DNA from: Promethearchaeota archaeon
GTDB taxonomy: Archaea; Asgardarchaeota; Lokiarchaeia; Sigynarchaeales; SOKP01
Length of the DNA: 27,225 nucleotides
Reading direction: 5' to 3'
Assembly: GCA_019058515.1 (NCBI GenBank)
Contig: JAHPYY010000172.1
Location: forward strand, 1 to 27,225
Shown: in pieces, positions 16,695-25,383 of the stretch
Numbering within the stretch: position 1 is the stretch's first letter
How the letters are laid out: each line of letters starts with the position of its first letter
The notes under the pieces: generated by a model
Seen by the model: only the letters and a program-made list of their open reading frames with translations
What the model was told of the DNA's origin: nothing
Database searches by the model: none
Translations under genes and position numbers: made by a program

Positions 16695-17234
16695 ATGCCT
16701 AAAAAAGAAAATTTAACTGAAGTTGATAAAGAATGCCCTTTATGTGGGGGATTAATTTGGAAGAGTGTTAAGGTTGTAATTGAAGGAGTGAAAATGTCAG
16801 TTTGCCAAAGTTGTTCACAGGGTGTGGAAGTAGTACGAGAAAAAAAAGTGAAAAGGACATATTTAGCTCAAAAACCGCCTATTAGACCTCAATATAGTCA
16901 AAAATCCAAAAAAGCTACCCTTTTAGAACCTACAGAGGAACTAGTTCCAGATTTTAACACTAGAATAAGAAAAAAAAGATCTCAATTAAGATTAACCCAA
17001 GAAGAATTTTCTCAAAAACTTAATGAAAAGCCATCATTAATAAGGAGAATTGAAACTGGAAAAGCCAGGCCTACGATTAAACTTGCAAAAAAAATCGAAA
17101 GTGTATACGGAATCAAACTTCTCGAAAAATCATCTGAAATAAACGATACATTGGTTAATACTAAGTATTTGAAGAAGAAGAGCTCAGGGACATCGTTAGG
17201 TGACATAGCCTTTATAAAAAAGAGAGACAAGTAA
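16695..17234 (+). CDS. mbf1: Multiprotein bridging factor 1 (zinc ribbon plus HTH)
   Basis: A 179-residue archaeal MBF1. The N-terminal zinc ribbon has C14, C17, C37 and C40 ('CPLCGG…CQSC'), which the eukaryotic homologue lacks. A basic linker follows, then an Xre-type helix-turn-helix at about 93-150 ('RKKRSQLRLTQEEFSQKLNEKPSLIRRIETGKARPTIKLAKKIE'). A Lys/Ser-rich tail of about 25 residues ends the protein. In archaea MBF1 associates with the small ribosomal subunit; in eukaryotes it bridges TBP and activators. It is divergent from PAN and shares its upstream region of 223 bases. Confidence 0.93.
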   Translation: MPKKENLTEVDKECPLCGGLIWKSVKVVIEGVKMSVCQSCSQGVEVVREKKVKRTYLAQKPPIRPQYSQKSKKATLLEPTEELVPDFNTRIRKKRSQLRLTQEEFSQKLNEKPSLIRRIETGKARPTIKLAKKIESVYGIKLLEKSSEINDTLVNTKYLKKKSSGTSLGDIAFIKKRDK

Positions 17235-17286
17235 CCAACTAATTGAAGTTTTCTTAATAGACAAGTATTATCTTAATAAACAACTA

Positions 17287-17892
17287 TTACTCAGCGGGAA
17301 TATCAATCGTTGTTTTTTGAATCATTACAATTTTCCGTTTTAAAAATTCCTTAATCTTCTCATTGTCTTGGGCGACTAATCCACCCCCACAATCGGGGCA
17401 TCTGAAATTTAATTCAAACGCTTCGTCAAAATTATACTTTAGAACAGAGTTTTGACAATTATTACATAGAAAAAAGTAGTTGTTTTCTTCGATTTCCAAC
17501 CGATCTCTTAATTTCCGCTCAATAAGTTTTTTTTTTTCCAATAAAATGCCTTCCAAGAGATCAAACTCATGCCACCAGTAATATATAAACCAACCGGTTG
17601 ATCTATCCCTAATTCTCCTAAATTGAGCAATCTTTTCGCCGTATAATTTGTACAACGTTTTTCGAACAGTATTTAGTTTCAGGAAATCCGTATCATCTGG
17701 TTCAAAATCAATTTTTCCATCTATTCTTTCTAGAATGTTTTCAGTTATGTTTTCATCTGTTATATCTTCGTTCTCAGAGTTAAGGAGTTCTTTACCAACT
17801 TCAATAGCAATTTCTCCTCCAATAATGTATAAAAACGACTTTAAAACGGAATTTAACTCAGTAATGCTTTTCAGCCTTGATAAGGTGTTTAT
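17287..17892 (-). CDS. tfe: Transcription factor E (TFE alpha), start codon unclear
   Basis: The open frame from 17892 down to 17287 encodes a full TFE: winged helix ('VLKSFLYIIGGEIAIEVGKELL…LNTVRKTLYKLYGEKIAQFRRIRDRSTGWFIYYWW') and a zinc ribbon (CNNC…CPDC) before a basic tail. TFE binds RNA polymerase and helps open the promoter. The frame is closed upstream by TAA at 17893-17895. Between that stop and the winged helix there is no ATG, GTG or TTG in frame; only ATA (17890-17892), CTG (17872-17874) or ATT codons are available. The first TTG, at 17653-17655, would delete the winged helix, so it is unlikely to be the true start. Either a rare start codon is used or the sequence has an error. 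Confidence 0.85.
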   Translation of the reverse strand: MNTLSRLKSITELNSVLKSFLYIIGGEIAIEVGKELLNSENEDITDENITENILERIDGKIDFEPDDTDFLKLNTVRKTLYKLYGEKIAQFRRIRDRSTGWFIYYWWHEFDLLEGILLEKKKLIERKLRDRLEIEENNYFFLCNNCQNSVLKYNFDEAFELNFRCPDCGGGLVAQDNEKIKEFLKRKIVMIQKTTIDIPAE

Positions 17893-17967
17893 TTAGGATA
17901 AAGTAATAAATCGTGTAATGAAATTAAATTTAACTGTTATATACCGTGGTAATGGAAGATTCTATAA

Positions 17968-18744
17968 CTACACAACAATTGAGTATTGTTTTTCCTGCAT
18001 TTCTCCATCAATAACCACACTTCTTACTAATTTTCCTTTTCTAATAGCTAAGATTCTTAACATCTGGGAATTTTTGACATTTTTAGGTAATTCAATTTCC
18101 TTAATGTAGTAATTATTGGTGATAGCAATGGATTTCCAGTTCTTAAAAGCATCATCCTTAAAATCAGAAAGAGTAGAGTCTAATATTAGCGAGATGGATT
18201 TATTATTTGATGGAATGACCCCTGTACAGAATTGGATTCGTTTATCCAATTCATCATCCTCGGTTTTCTTTTTAGAAGGTTGGGGAATCCTTTTTTTTGT
18301 GGTAACTTTACAGGTTGTACTATGAGTAAATGAAATTAGGAGATAACTGTTGTTTCTTAATTCGTCGATTATTCTCAACAACAAATTTACATTGATAGTA
18401 TCGTCTATATCTGATTTAAAATTCTTTGTTTTGCCACTAGATTTCTTAATTACCCAAGATAATCCATAATTAGAAATTTGTTCACTAATATCGGTACCAG
18501 TAATTAAGGAACCTTTTATATTAACTGTTTCTTCTGAGATTTTTTTCGCTACAATTTCTTGAATAAGGTCTTCGTACTCATGAGATCCTTTAAGTGTGAT
18601 CTTTGAGGATGTTTTAGTAATTTTTATGGCAGGACCAATAAATTCTCCTCGAGAATATCGATAAAAATGACGATGTATCTTCATGTTTTCAGTCGTGGGG
18701 TTTTCTACCTTTGGCGTCTTTACTAATTCTGTTAAAAAATGCAT
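17968..18744 (-). CDS. Conserved-looking hypothetical protein upstream of TFE
   Basis: A 258-residue soluble protein, mixed alpha-beta, with no membrane segment. Residues about 27-125 alternate strands and helices ('FYRYSRGEFIGPAIKITKTSS…LITGTDISEQI…LRIIDELRNNSYLLISF'). A Lys-rich loop at about 146-162 ('TTKKRIPQPSKKKTEDDE') separates a second part that ends 'MLRILAIRKGKLVRSVVIDGEM…'. I do not recognise the family. It lies 75 bases upstream of TFE in the same direction, which suggests co-transcription and possibly a link to transcription; this is inference from position only. Start is ATG 18742-18744. Confidence 0.75.
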   Translation of the reverse strand: MHFLTELVKTPKVENPTTENMKIHRHFYRYSRGEFIGPAIKITKTSSKITLKGSHEYEDLIQEIVAKKISEETVNIKGSLITGTDISEQISNYGLSWVIKKSSGKTKNFKSDIDDTINVNLLLRIIDELRNNSYLLISFTHSTTCKVTTKKRIPQPSKKKTEDDELDKRIQFCTGVIPSNNKSISLILDSTLSDFKDDAFKNWKSIAITNNYYIKEIELPKNVKNSQMLRILAIRKGKLVRSVVIDGEMQEKQYSIVV

Positions 18745-18878
18745 ATTGGTTGGTTGTTATAATATCATTCTGATTTTATTAATTAACAATAAGTAATGTT
18801 TTTAAATTTTTTTCATGATAAACTTAAAAAAATAGAAATTACATTTCTAATTAATTTCACAATAGTTTGTAGATTTAA

Positions 18879-19103
18879 ATGAGCGATTTAGAGATACCTC
18901 AATTTTTCGAAGGTCCTTCTTTAGCTTTATGGATATTGGCATGGATATTTCTCTCTGTTGGTTTATTGTTTTTAATTGTTTTAGTTGTTTACACAAAATA
19001 TGGTAGAGAGACTTCGATAAGGTTATCGATTATAGCAAGTATTATTTCTGCGGGTTTTCTTGGATTCTCATTTCACTTCTTTCTTCTTAATTTTGGATTG
19101 TAG
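18879..19103 (+). CDS. Small two-helix membrane protein
   Basis: A 74-residue protein with two hydrophobic helices (about 17-41 and 49-72) joined by a short basic loop ('TKYGRETS'). The N-terminus is acidic and the C-terminus has almost no tail. No motif identifies it. It is divergent from the unknown gene at 17968-18744 and 92 bases upstream of another membrane protein on the same strand. The start at 18879 (TAAATGAG context) is the only reasonable ATG. Confidence 0.65.
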   Translation: MSDLEIPQFFEGPSLALWILAWIFLSVGLLFLIVLVVYTKYGRETSIRLSIIASIISAGFLGFSFHFFLLNFGL

Positions 19104-19195
19104 TCTATTAATTTCCTACAAAACTGCTATTTTACTGAAGATCTATATTCTAAAAAATAATCATTTAAAACAAATGATGGCTTTCATACCATACT

Positions 19196-19636
19196 ATGCT
19201 ATTTCAATTAGAGACTACAATTCTCACAATTGTAGCAATTATTATTGCTATTGTAGTTTTAACACTACTAATTTACATCGTAGTAATATTGATCGAATCG
19301 AAAGCCAAAGCTTCAGATAAGAAATTTATGATATTATTACTTGCAGCAATAGCAGTTTTAGTATTACCAGTGGTACTAGGCGTCGTAGGAATGCTCCTCG
19401 GATTAATCGGAGATCTTTTTGCGGGGATTAGAAACCTTATTGATGGTGGTGGTGCAAATTTTGTTGTTAGATTGGTTCCGATTATAGGGTTCCTATTATT
19501 ACTTGTACTTACAAAATACTTAGTCGATACTCAATGGGATACCGCGGTTTGGATTTCGCTATTACTCCTATTCATTCTATACATTCTATATTCAATCGTT
19601 CCTGAACTGTATACGGTTCTAGGATTTGGATTATAA
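19196..19636 (+). CDS. Small four-helix membrane protein
   Basis: A 146-residue, highly hydrophobic protein with helices at about 9-32, 43-68, 86-106 and 116-140. A charged cytoplasmic loop ('ESKAKASDKK', about 33-43) lies between the first two; a Gly-rich loop ('DGGGANF') lies between helix two and three. No transporter signature is seen. It follows the two-helix protein at 18879 and may be co-transcribed. It ends convergently 84 bases from rpoB. Confidence 0.65.
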   Translation: MLFQLETTILTIVAIIIAIVVLTLLIYIVVILIESKAKASDKKFMILLLAAIAVLVLPVVLGVVGMLLGLIGDLFAGIRNLIDGGGANFVVRLVPIIGFLLLLVLTKYLVDTQWDTAVWISLLLLFILYILYSIVPELYTVLGFGL

Positions 19637-19649
19637 TTATTTAAATCCT

Positions 19650-19660
19650 ATTTTTTTTCT
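19650..19660 (+). terminator. T-run terminator
   Basis: A run of eight or nine T residues follows the stop at 19636 by about 14 bases. T-runs alone suffice for archaeal RNA polymerase termination. The opposite strand of the same gap carries A/T-rich sequence that may end rpoB transcripts. Confidence 0.45.
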
Positions 19661-19720
19661 TAGTAAATGTGAGCAAAATAAGTAGATAGCACATAAAGAA
19701 AATTAAAAAAGCATTATGAA

Positions 19721-22700
19721 TTAAATTTTTTCTTTTAGTTTTAGGCGTGGTGCCAATCCAAGAGACATCATCTCTTGAAGTAGTAGTTTAAACGCGTATG
19801 AGCACACCACTTTAGATATTACTGTGCCGTCTCCACACACAGGACAATATCGCTTGTCCCTATTTCGATCATAAACAGCCAATAAGCCGCATTTTTCGCA
19901 TACGAGAATTACCGTTTTATCTGACTCATCAAGAAGCCTCTCCTTTAAAAGGAGAGCAGAACCGTGGCCAACCAAGCAATCTCTCTCCATCTCCCCAAAT
20001 CTTAAGCCTCCTTCTCGAGCCCTTCCTTCTGTAGGTTGACGAGTTAAAATTTGAACGGGTCCTCGGGCTCGAGCGTGCAACTTATCTGCTACCAGATGGT
20101 ATAGTTTTTGGTAGTAAATAGGAGCACAATATATACCGGCGTTATACTTTTCACCGGTGATACCGTTATACATCACTTCTCTTCCATTAAACTCAAATCC
20201 CGCTTCGACTAAAAGTTCCTGCAACTTTGTTATATCTTTCCATTCGAAAGCCGTAGCATCTCCTAATTTACCCGTATTGCAAGCAATTTTCCCGCTTATT
20301 CCCTCGAATAACTGTCCAAGAGTCATTCTTGAGGGCATAGCGTGGGGATTTACGATTATATCCGGGATGACTCCTTTAGCAGTAAAAGGCATATCGCTTT
20401 CGGGTTGAATTAAACCTAATACTCCTTTTTGACCGTGTCGAGAAGAGAATTTATCTCCTAGTTCAGGTATTCTGAGATCTCTTACCTTAATTTTAACTAG
20501 TTTATTTCCATCAACGGTCTCAGAGATAATTACTGTGTCAACGATGCCTTTTTCGTTGTGCCGCATATTCTTAGAAGTTTCACGTCGATTTGGTTGCATT
20601 AATTCAAATTCTTCGTAAGACTTGATAAATCTCGGAGGGCTTGTTCTTCCTATTAAAACATCTCCCCCATTAACTTGAGTCTCGGGCTCAATAATTCCAT
20701 CTTCTTCAGATAGTAAGCGATAAGATTCAGCTGATTTAAATCCTCGGACTCCTCTTTCCGGAATTTCGAATTTATCGACCTCTCCTCCGGGATACTTTCT
20801 CTCTTCGGCGTCATAAGTCCTAAAGAAATGGCTTCGCGCCAACCCCCTCTCTATAGACGCTTTATTAATAATGATGGCGTCTTCAATATTAAAGCCCTCA
20901 AAACTCATCATAGCGATGATAAAATTTTGGCCTGCAGGTCGTTTGTTAATTCCAATAATTTCCATAGGACTAGTTTTAACCAAGGGTTGCTGAGGATAGT
21001 GTAAAGTATGACCTCTCGTGTCTAATCTTAAATGCATATTGGCAGCGAATAATCCTAAAGCTTGTTTTACCATTCCTGCCTCGTATGTATTTCTCGGAGA
21101 TTGATTATGCTCAGGAAAAGGAATGATTGAAGCGCAAATTCCTAGAATAGCTGCTGGGGAAATTTCAAGATGTGTGTGTTCGCTCCCGATATCTTCTTCA
21201 AACATAGCTATATAGGCGTTTTCTTCCTCTTCAGCATCTAGATATTCAATAACACCTTTCCTTATCAGATCTGACCACACATACTTTTTATTATTCAGTT
21301 TCTCAACATCTTCCTTAGTTATTAACAGTTTACTGTTTTTTAATACAAATAAGGGACGCGTTGCTCTTCCCGCGTCGCAATTGATTTGAACTTCTTTTGA
21401 ATCGCTATAATATCCAATATTTACGTGTTGTCCAATTTCACCTTTTCTTCTTTTCTCTCTTAATAATCGGATAAAAGAATTATGATTTTGATGAATACCT
21501 ACTAATTTCCCATTGAGAAAAACTTTTACCTTGTCTCCTCTAACATTTTTAACTTCATTAATCGGTATTACTCCCAAATCTATTATGATATTTTCAATTA
21601 TTCTTTCGTCAGCGCCAACAGAAATAATTGATGTTAACCCTAAATTTTTGACTAATCCACAATTTGGACCCTCAGGAGTCTCAGCAGGACAAATTTTCCC
21701 CCATTGAGTAGGATGTAGATCTCTCGCTTCGAAGTGTGGTTGACTCCTACTTAAAGGTGAAATTACTCTACGTAAATGGCTTAATGTACCTACATGATTT
21801 GTTCTGTTTAATAATTGACTTACACCTGCTTTCCCTCCAACCCAGTTCCCAGTTGCTAGAGCGTGTCTAATGCGTTCAGTAATTACATCTGCTCTTACTG
21901 CTGTTTTAATGTTAGGTGCTCTACCTCTTACAGCTGTTCTTTCAAGTTGATATTTTATATCTTTAACGAGGTTTAAGAAAGCGACTCTAAACAACGATGT
22001 GAATAACTCTCCAGCAAGTTTTAACCGTTTATTGGCGTAATGATCCTTGTCATCAGGGTCTCTCAATTCAAGAGCAAGTTCCATAACCTTTTGAGCCATT
22101 TGTCCAAGATAATATGCCTTTTTTATTCGATCTTCTTCAGAATTTCCAATGTGAGGCAATAAATAGCGATCTAACACTTGGAGGGCTCTTCTTATACGAT
22201 AATCCTTGGTTTGACCGATCGCCACCCTTTTTCCAATATAATCTAATGCGTTCTGCTGAGATTTCTCAGGATCTTTTAAAACTTGTATTTCAGAGGCCAC
22301 ATCTATTACAGGAATTAATTCTTTTTGAATTTCGTCGTTTTCCGAAATTGCTTCAAAGATTTCGCGATCAGAATGCAAACCTAAAGCTCGCATTAAAATT
22401 GCTAAAGGGATTTTACCAGGAACGGAGGGAAAAGACACTCGAAGATTGCTATCCTTCTTCCTTTCTATTGTAACGGGTGCTCTAAATCCACTTCTTGTGG
22501 AAAATACTTTTGCCTGATGTGTTGCACTCGAACTACGACTTGCTTCCTCCGCTAATATCCTATTTGGTGCTAGATCTTCTTGAGTTACTAGAACTCTCTC
22601 AGTACCGTTTATGATAAAATATCCTCCAGGGTCCAATGGGTCTTCCCCTCGATTAATTAATTCCTGTTCTGATAAACTCTCCAAGGGACACCTACAGCTT

Positions 22701-23098
22701 TTTAACATGATTGGAATTTTTCCGATATATATATCAAGCGTTTCTTCGGGTTCTTCTCTTTGAGTTCTTTCATCAATAGTAATAGGAGTCATTTCCAAAG
22801 TGATATCGGCAGCGTAACTCAATTCTCTAATACGCGCTTCAATTGGAGTAATTTCCATCGTAGCACCATCTGCTTCTCTAACTTTTGGATACCCAACTTT
22901 GATTTTACCAAATTTTATTTTAAATCCTGGTATATCAGGGATCACTTCACCGGACTCATCTACGATTTCCTGCATTTCGAGCTCAATAAAATTGTTGTAA
23001 GAATCCAAATGCTGACGCACCAATCCCTTTTCATCGAAGAGACTTTTAAGAATAACCCATTTCTCCTCGTTCGTTATAATATTATTATCTACGCTCAT
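19721..23098 (-). CDS. rpoB: DNA-directed RNA polymerase subunit B (unsplit)
   Basis: A full-length, single-chain RpoB of 1125 residues (equivalent to eukaryotic Rpb2), not split into B' and B'' as in methanogens and halophiles. Landmarks: the N-terminal lobe ('FDEKGLVRQHLDSYNNFI'), fork region ('LSHLRRVISPLSRSQPHFEARDLHPTQWGKICPAETPEGPNCGL' signature), the catalytic-site 'GDKFSSRHGQKGVLG', 'MPSRMTLGQLFEG', 'RARGPVQILTRQPTEGRAREGGLRFGEMERD', and the C-terminal zinc site C1067, C1070, C1085, C1088. No intein is present. It starts 22 bases after the rpoH stop. The usual rpoA1/rpoA2 genes do not follow; the next gene is convergent. Confidence 0.98.
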   Translation of the reverse strand: MSVDNNIITNEEKWVILKSLFDEKGLVRQHLDSYNNFIELEMQEIVDESGEVIPDIPGFKIKFGKIKVGYPKVREADGATMEITPIEARIRELSYAADITLEMTPITIDERTQREEPEETLDIYIGKIPIMLKSCRCPLESLSEQELINRGEDPLDPGGYFIINGTERVLVTQEDLAPNRILAEEASRSSSATHQAKVFSTRSGFRAPVTIERKKDSNLRVSFPSVPGKIPLAILMRALGLHSDREIFEAISENDEIQKELIPVIDVASEIQVLKDPEKSQQNALDYIGKRVAIGQTKDYRIRRALQVLDRYLLPHIGNSEEDRIKKAYYLGQMAQKVMELALELRDPDDKDHYANKRLKLAGELFTSLFRVAFLNLVKDIKYQLERTAVRGRAPNIKTAVRADVITERIRHALATGNWVGGKAGVSQLLNRTNHVGTLSHLRRVISPLSRSQPHFEARDLHPTQWGKICPAETPEGPNCGLVKNLGLTSIISVGADERIIENIIIDLGVIPINEVKNVRGDKVKVFLNGKLVGIHQNHNSFIRLLREKRRKGEIGQHVNIGYYSDSKEVQINCDAGRATRPLFVLKNSKLLITKEDVEKLNNKKYVWSDLIRKGVIEYLDAEEEENAYIAMFEEDIGSEHTHLEISPAAILGICASIIPFPEHNQSPRNTYEAGMVKQALGLFAANMHLRLDTRGHTLHYPQQPLVKTSPMEIIGINKRPAGQNFIIAMMSFEGFNIEDAIIINKASIERGLARSHFFRTYDAEERKYPGGEVDKFEIPERGVRGFKSAESYRLLSEEDGIIEPETQVNGGDVLIGRTSPPRFIKSYEEFELMQPNRRETSKNMRHNEKGIVDTVIISETVDGNKLVKIKVRDLRIPELGDKFSSRHGQKGVLGLIQPESDMPFTAKGVIPDIIVNPHAMPSRMTLGQLFEGISGKIACNTGKLGDATAFEWKDITKLQELLVEAGFEFNGREVMYNGITGEKYNAGIYCAPIYYQKLYHLVADKLHARARGPVQILTRQPTEGRAREGGLRFGEMERDCLVGHGSALLLKERLLDESDKTVILVCEKCGLLAVYDRNRDKRYCPVCGDGTVISKVVCSYAFKLLLQEMMSLGLAPRLKLKEKI

Positions 23099-23120
23099 TA
23101 TATTTTGATTTTTGAATGGT

Positions 23121-23378
23121 TTATATTTTTTCTTTTTTTACATACCGGTAATAATCCACTTTTTTTACAGTTGTATTTGAAGATCTGATGATTCTTACTA
23201 TGTCTCCCTCCTTAGCGCCTATTGCGATAGCAACAGGATCTTTCTCAAACATTTGAGGTAGATCGTTTAAGGTTATCTTATATTTGTTCAACAATTCTTT
23301 AACTTCTTCTTTAGTTAAGAGAACATGGTGAGGTACCAATTCATGACGGAGAACGTCGATTTTCTTCTTTTTCGACAT
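23121..23378 (-). CDS. rpoH: DNA-directed RNA polymerase subunit H
   Basis: An 85-residue archaeal RpoH, equal to the C-terminal domain of eukaryotic Rpb5. 'LRHELVPHHVLLTKEEVKELLNKY' and 'LPQMFEKDPVAIAIGAKEGDIVRIIRSS' are the family signature and end in the conserved 'YRYV'. ATG 23376-23378 gives the normal length; an in-frame TTG eight codons earlier is not needed. rpoH directly precedes rpoB, the classic archaeal order. A TATA-like TTTAAATGATTAA (about 23425-23437, minus strand) may drive the pair. Confidence 0.95.
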   Translation of the reverse strand: MSKKKKIDVLRHELVPHHVLLTKEEVKELLNKYKITLNDLPQMFEKDPVAIAIGAKEGDIVRIIRSSNTTVKKVDYYRYVKKEKI

Positions 23379-23505
23379 AATTATTGTTAAGCGTAATACC
23401 AAAAAATAAAGTTGATCAAAAACCTATTAATCATTTAAATTGGTGCATTTCTAAAAAATTTAATTGTTATATCTAAGTAATGTACATAAGTTCTTGTGTT
23501 TAATC

Positions 23506-24138
23506 TTATAAAACCGTTATGTTAAAAATCCAATATCCTGACTTTTTAGCAATGACTTCGGTATTTACGCTCGTATAATCTGCTTTTAATTCGTCGTAAA
23601 TGGCTTTGGCCCCCAAGGATTTCTTTATCACAAATTGGAAATAACCGTTTCGTTCTAAATAGTGAGGAATTTTTTCAATAATTTTTATAAACTCTTTTTT
23701 TCCTTTCTTTAATGGTGGATTACAGAAAATGGCATTAAATTTGTCCATGTCTTTTTCAAAAGGTTTAAAATAACTTCCTTTAATTACATGAAAACGACTG
23801 GATTTTTCGGGAAAATTAATCTTGATGTTTTCCTTTGTGCTCCAAATTGCTCGAGAATTTATATCTGTAAAGAAAATTTCGCTCTTTGGAGACTCCTTGC
23901 CCAATACCATTCCAATAACGCCGTAACCACATCCAAGATCCCATAGTTTAGATTTATTTCTCGGAATTACTATATGATTTACCAATATTTTAGTTCCCAG
24001 ATCAATTTTTTTAAATGAAAAAACTCCTGATACCGTTTTGAAAAAATAAAGTTGAGTTCTTAAGCTTTCTGAAATTGATTGTATTTTCACATTTACATCA
24101 GGTAAAGGAGAAAAATAGTGTTGTTCTACCTTTTTCAT
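23506..24138 (-). CDS. RsmC-like class I SAM-dependent methyltransferase
   Basis: A 210-residue methyltransferase of the small-methyltransferase domain (MTS, RsmC/RlmG-like) class. Relative to the longer TTG-started frame, motif I is 'LWDLGCGYGVIG' and the catalytic-type loop is 'FCNPPLKKG' (NPPL), typical of N-methylation of bases with an exocyclic amine. ATG 24136-24138 is preferred over the TTG 21 bases upstream because it leaves two bases after the cbf5 stop, a tight operon junction. The likely substrate is rRNA or tRNA; coupling to the pseudouridine synthase cbf5 supports RNA modification. The exact target base is not predictable from sequence. Confidence 0.85.
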   Translation of the reverse strand: MKKVEQHYFSPLPDVNVKIQSISESLRTQLYFFKTVSGVFSFKKIDLGTKILVNHIVIPRNKSKLWDLGCGYGVIGMVLGKESPKSEIFFTDINSRAIWSTKENIKINFPEKSSRFHVIKGSYFKPFEKDMDKFNAIFCNPPLKKGKKEFIKIIEKIPHYLERNGYFQFVIKKSLGAKAIYDELKADYTSVNTEVIAKKSGYWIFNITVL

Positions 24139-24140
24139 GG

Positions 24141-25148
24141 TTATTTGTTTTTTTTCCAATGAGGATAAATTCCTCGTTCCATTATAATTTTATTTGTTTT
24201 GACAACGATCCCTGATTTTGCATTATAGATCTTCATAGCATCATAATTAGCGATCCCAAATCCAATTAATTCTTTTTTTAACGTCAATAACACACATTCC
24301 ATGTTTTTTTTAATTCTCGCATCGATATAACAAACCCCTACAGCAGCTAATCCCGCTCCATGGCACAACGCATCGACCGCCGAGTCTCTTACGGTAATTG
24401 ATGGGATATGAAACACCATCTTCTCCATTGGAAAAATAAGATTTTTTAGATATCGGTCATCTTCCTCTTCTATATAGATAGAATAAGCGTCTTTGAGATC
24501 ATGTAAGGATACTAATCCTTCACTTTCACTAAACTTCCCTACTTTAGTCCTTCGTAATTCTAGCATATGGCCTCCAGTACACATGGCTTCTCCAATATCA
24601 AAACATAACTTTCTAATGTAAGTTCCTGCTTCACATCCTACCTGAAATAGTATATGATGATCGAGATTTTCAAGCAGATTCAAGTAATAAATATTCCGCG
24701 TTCTTAATCTTCTAGAGACAGACGATTTTAGAGGAGGTCTTTGATAAATCTTACCGAGAAACAGTTTAAAATAATTTTCGATCTTTTTTTTGTCTTCAAT
24801 TGAATGCAGGTATAATATTCCTATATACTCTTTTCCTGCTGAAAGCAAAGCTGACAATGCTCTCGTTGCTTTGTTTAACGCACAGGGGAGAACTCCCGTT
24901 ACTTTAGGGTCTAATGTTCCGCCATGACCAACATTAGACAAATTCAAAATTTTTTTTAACCAAGAAACAACTTCATGGCTAGTGGGACCGCTAGGTTTAT
25001 CTAAATTAACGATACCATATTCTAACAGAGTTTTAAGGTCTCGTTCTAGCGGTTTGCAGCCATATCTATCATCCGTACTATCTTGCGATTTTACTAGTAA
25101 TTGAGGGGATTCCTCTGAGGGAAGTCGATAATTTAGGCTTGAGGGCAT
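24141..25148 (-). CDS. cbf5: Pseudouridine synthase Cbf5 (H/ACA RNP catalytic subunit)
   Basis: A 335-residue TruB-family protein of archaeal Cbf5 type. 'GIVNLDKPSGPTSHEVVSWLKK' and 'VGHGGTLDPKVTGVLP' are conserved, with catalytic D80. 'GTYIRKLCFDIGEAMCTGGHMLELRRTKVG' forms the substrate-binding region, and the C-terminal PUA domain (about 250-330) ends with '…IIMERGIYPHWKKNK'. It converts uridine to pseudouridine in rRNA guided by H/ACA RNAs with Nop10, Gar1 and L7Ae, and can act on tRNA U55. None of those partners is in the window. The N-terminal 25 residues are variable. It precedes the methyltransferase by two bases. Confidence 0.95.
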   Translation of the reverse strand: MPSSLNYRLPSEESPQLLVKSQDSTDDRYGCKPLERDLKTLLEYGIVNLDKPSGPTSHEVVSWLKKILNLSNVGHGGTLDPKVTGVLPCALNKATRALSALLSAGKEYIGILYLHSIEDKKKIENYFKLFLGKIYQRPPLKSSVSRRLRTRNIYYLNLLENLDHHILFQVGCEAGTYIRKLCFDIGEAMCTGGHMLELRRTKVGKFSESEGLVSLHDLKDAYSIYIEEEDDRYLKNLIFPMEKMVFHIPSITVRDSAVDALCHGAGLAAVGVCYIDARIKKNMECVLLTLKKELIGFGIANYDAMKIYNAKSGIVVKTNKIIMERGIYPHWKKNK

Positions 25149-25170
25149 TTTTACTTCCAGATAGGAGCGA

Positions 25171-25178
25171 TTTATAAT
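25171..25178 (-). promoter_or_regulatory. TATA-like box for cbf5
   Basis: On the minus strand AATTATAAA lies about 23-30 bases before the ATG at 25148. This places transcription start at or next to the start codon, so the cbf5 mRNA is probably leaderless. Confidence 0.5.
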
Positions 25179-25349
25179 TCTTAATTCGGGTATTTTAATT
25201 TACTTTATGCTTTTAATCGAAATTATTCGATTGAATCGTAATTCTATTTCAAGAATCATATGAACATTAAACAATAAAAGTTTTAATTTATGAAGAATTA
25301 ATAAAATTACGTTCTATAGCATAGATTGATACAAATATTAGCATTTTGC

Positions 25350-25358
25350 TATAAAAAT
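25350..25358 (+). promoter_or_regulatory. TATA box for tRNA-Lys
   Basis: TATAAAAAT lies 26-34 bases before the first base of the tRNA, the standard archaeal spacing. Confidence 0.6.
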
Positions 25359-25383
25359 CTTCTTACATGCAGTTAAGTTCTCT

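Noticed and set aside
17287..17655. TFE as a 122-residue zinc-ribbon protein starting at TTG 17655
   Set aside because: The upstream frame encodes a convincing winged helix continuous with it, so the short form would be a truncation artefact.
22114..22473. 119-codon plus-strand frame opposite rpoB
   Set aside because: It lies wholly antisense to a conserved part of RpoB and shows no protein-like features of its own; the same holds for other long antisense frames over nrdD, pyrE, pan and thiL.
23379..23402. TTG start of rpoH giving 93 residues
   Set aside because: The ATG at 23376-23378 gives the usual RpoH length and begins MSKKKK; the extra residues have no family support.
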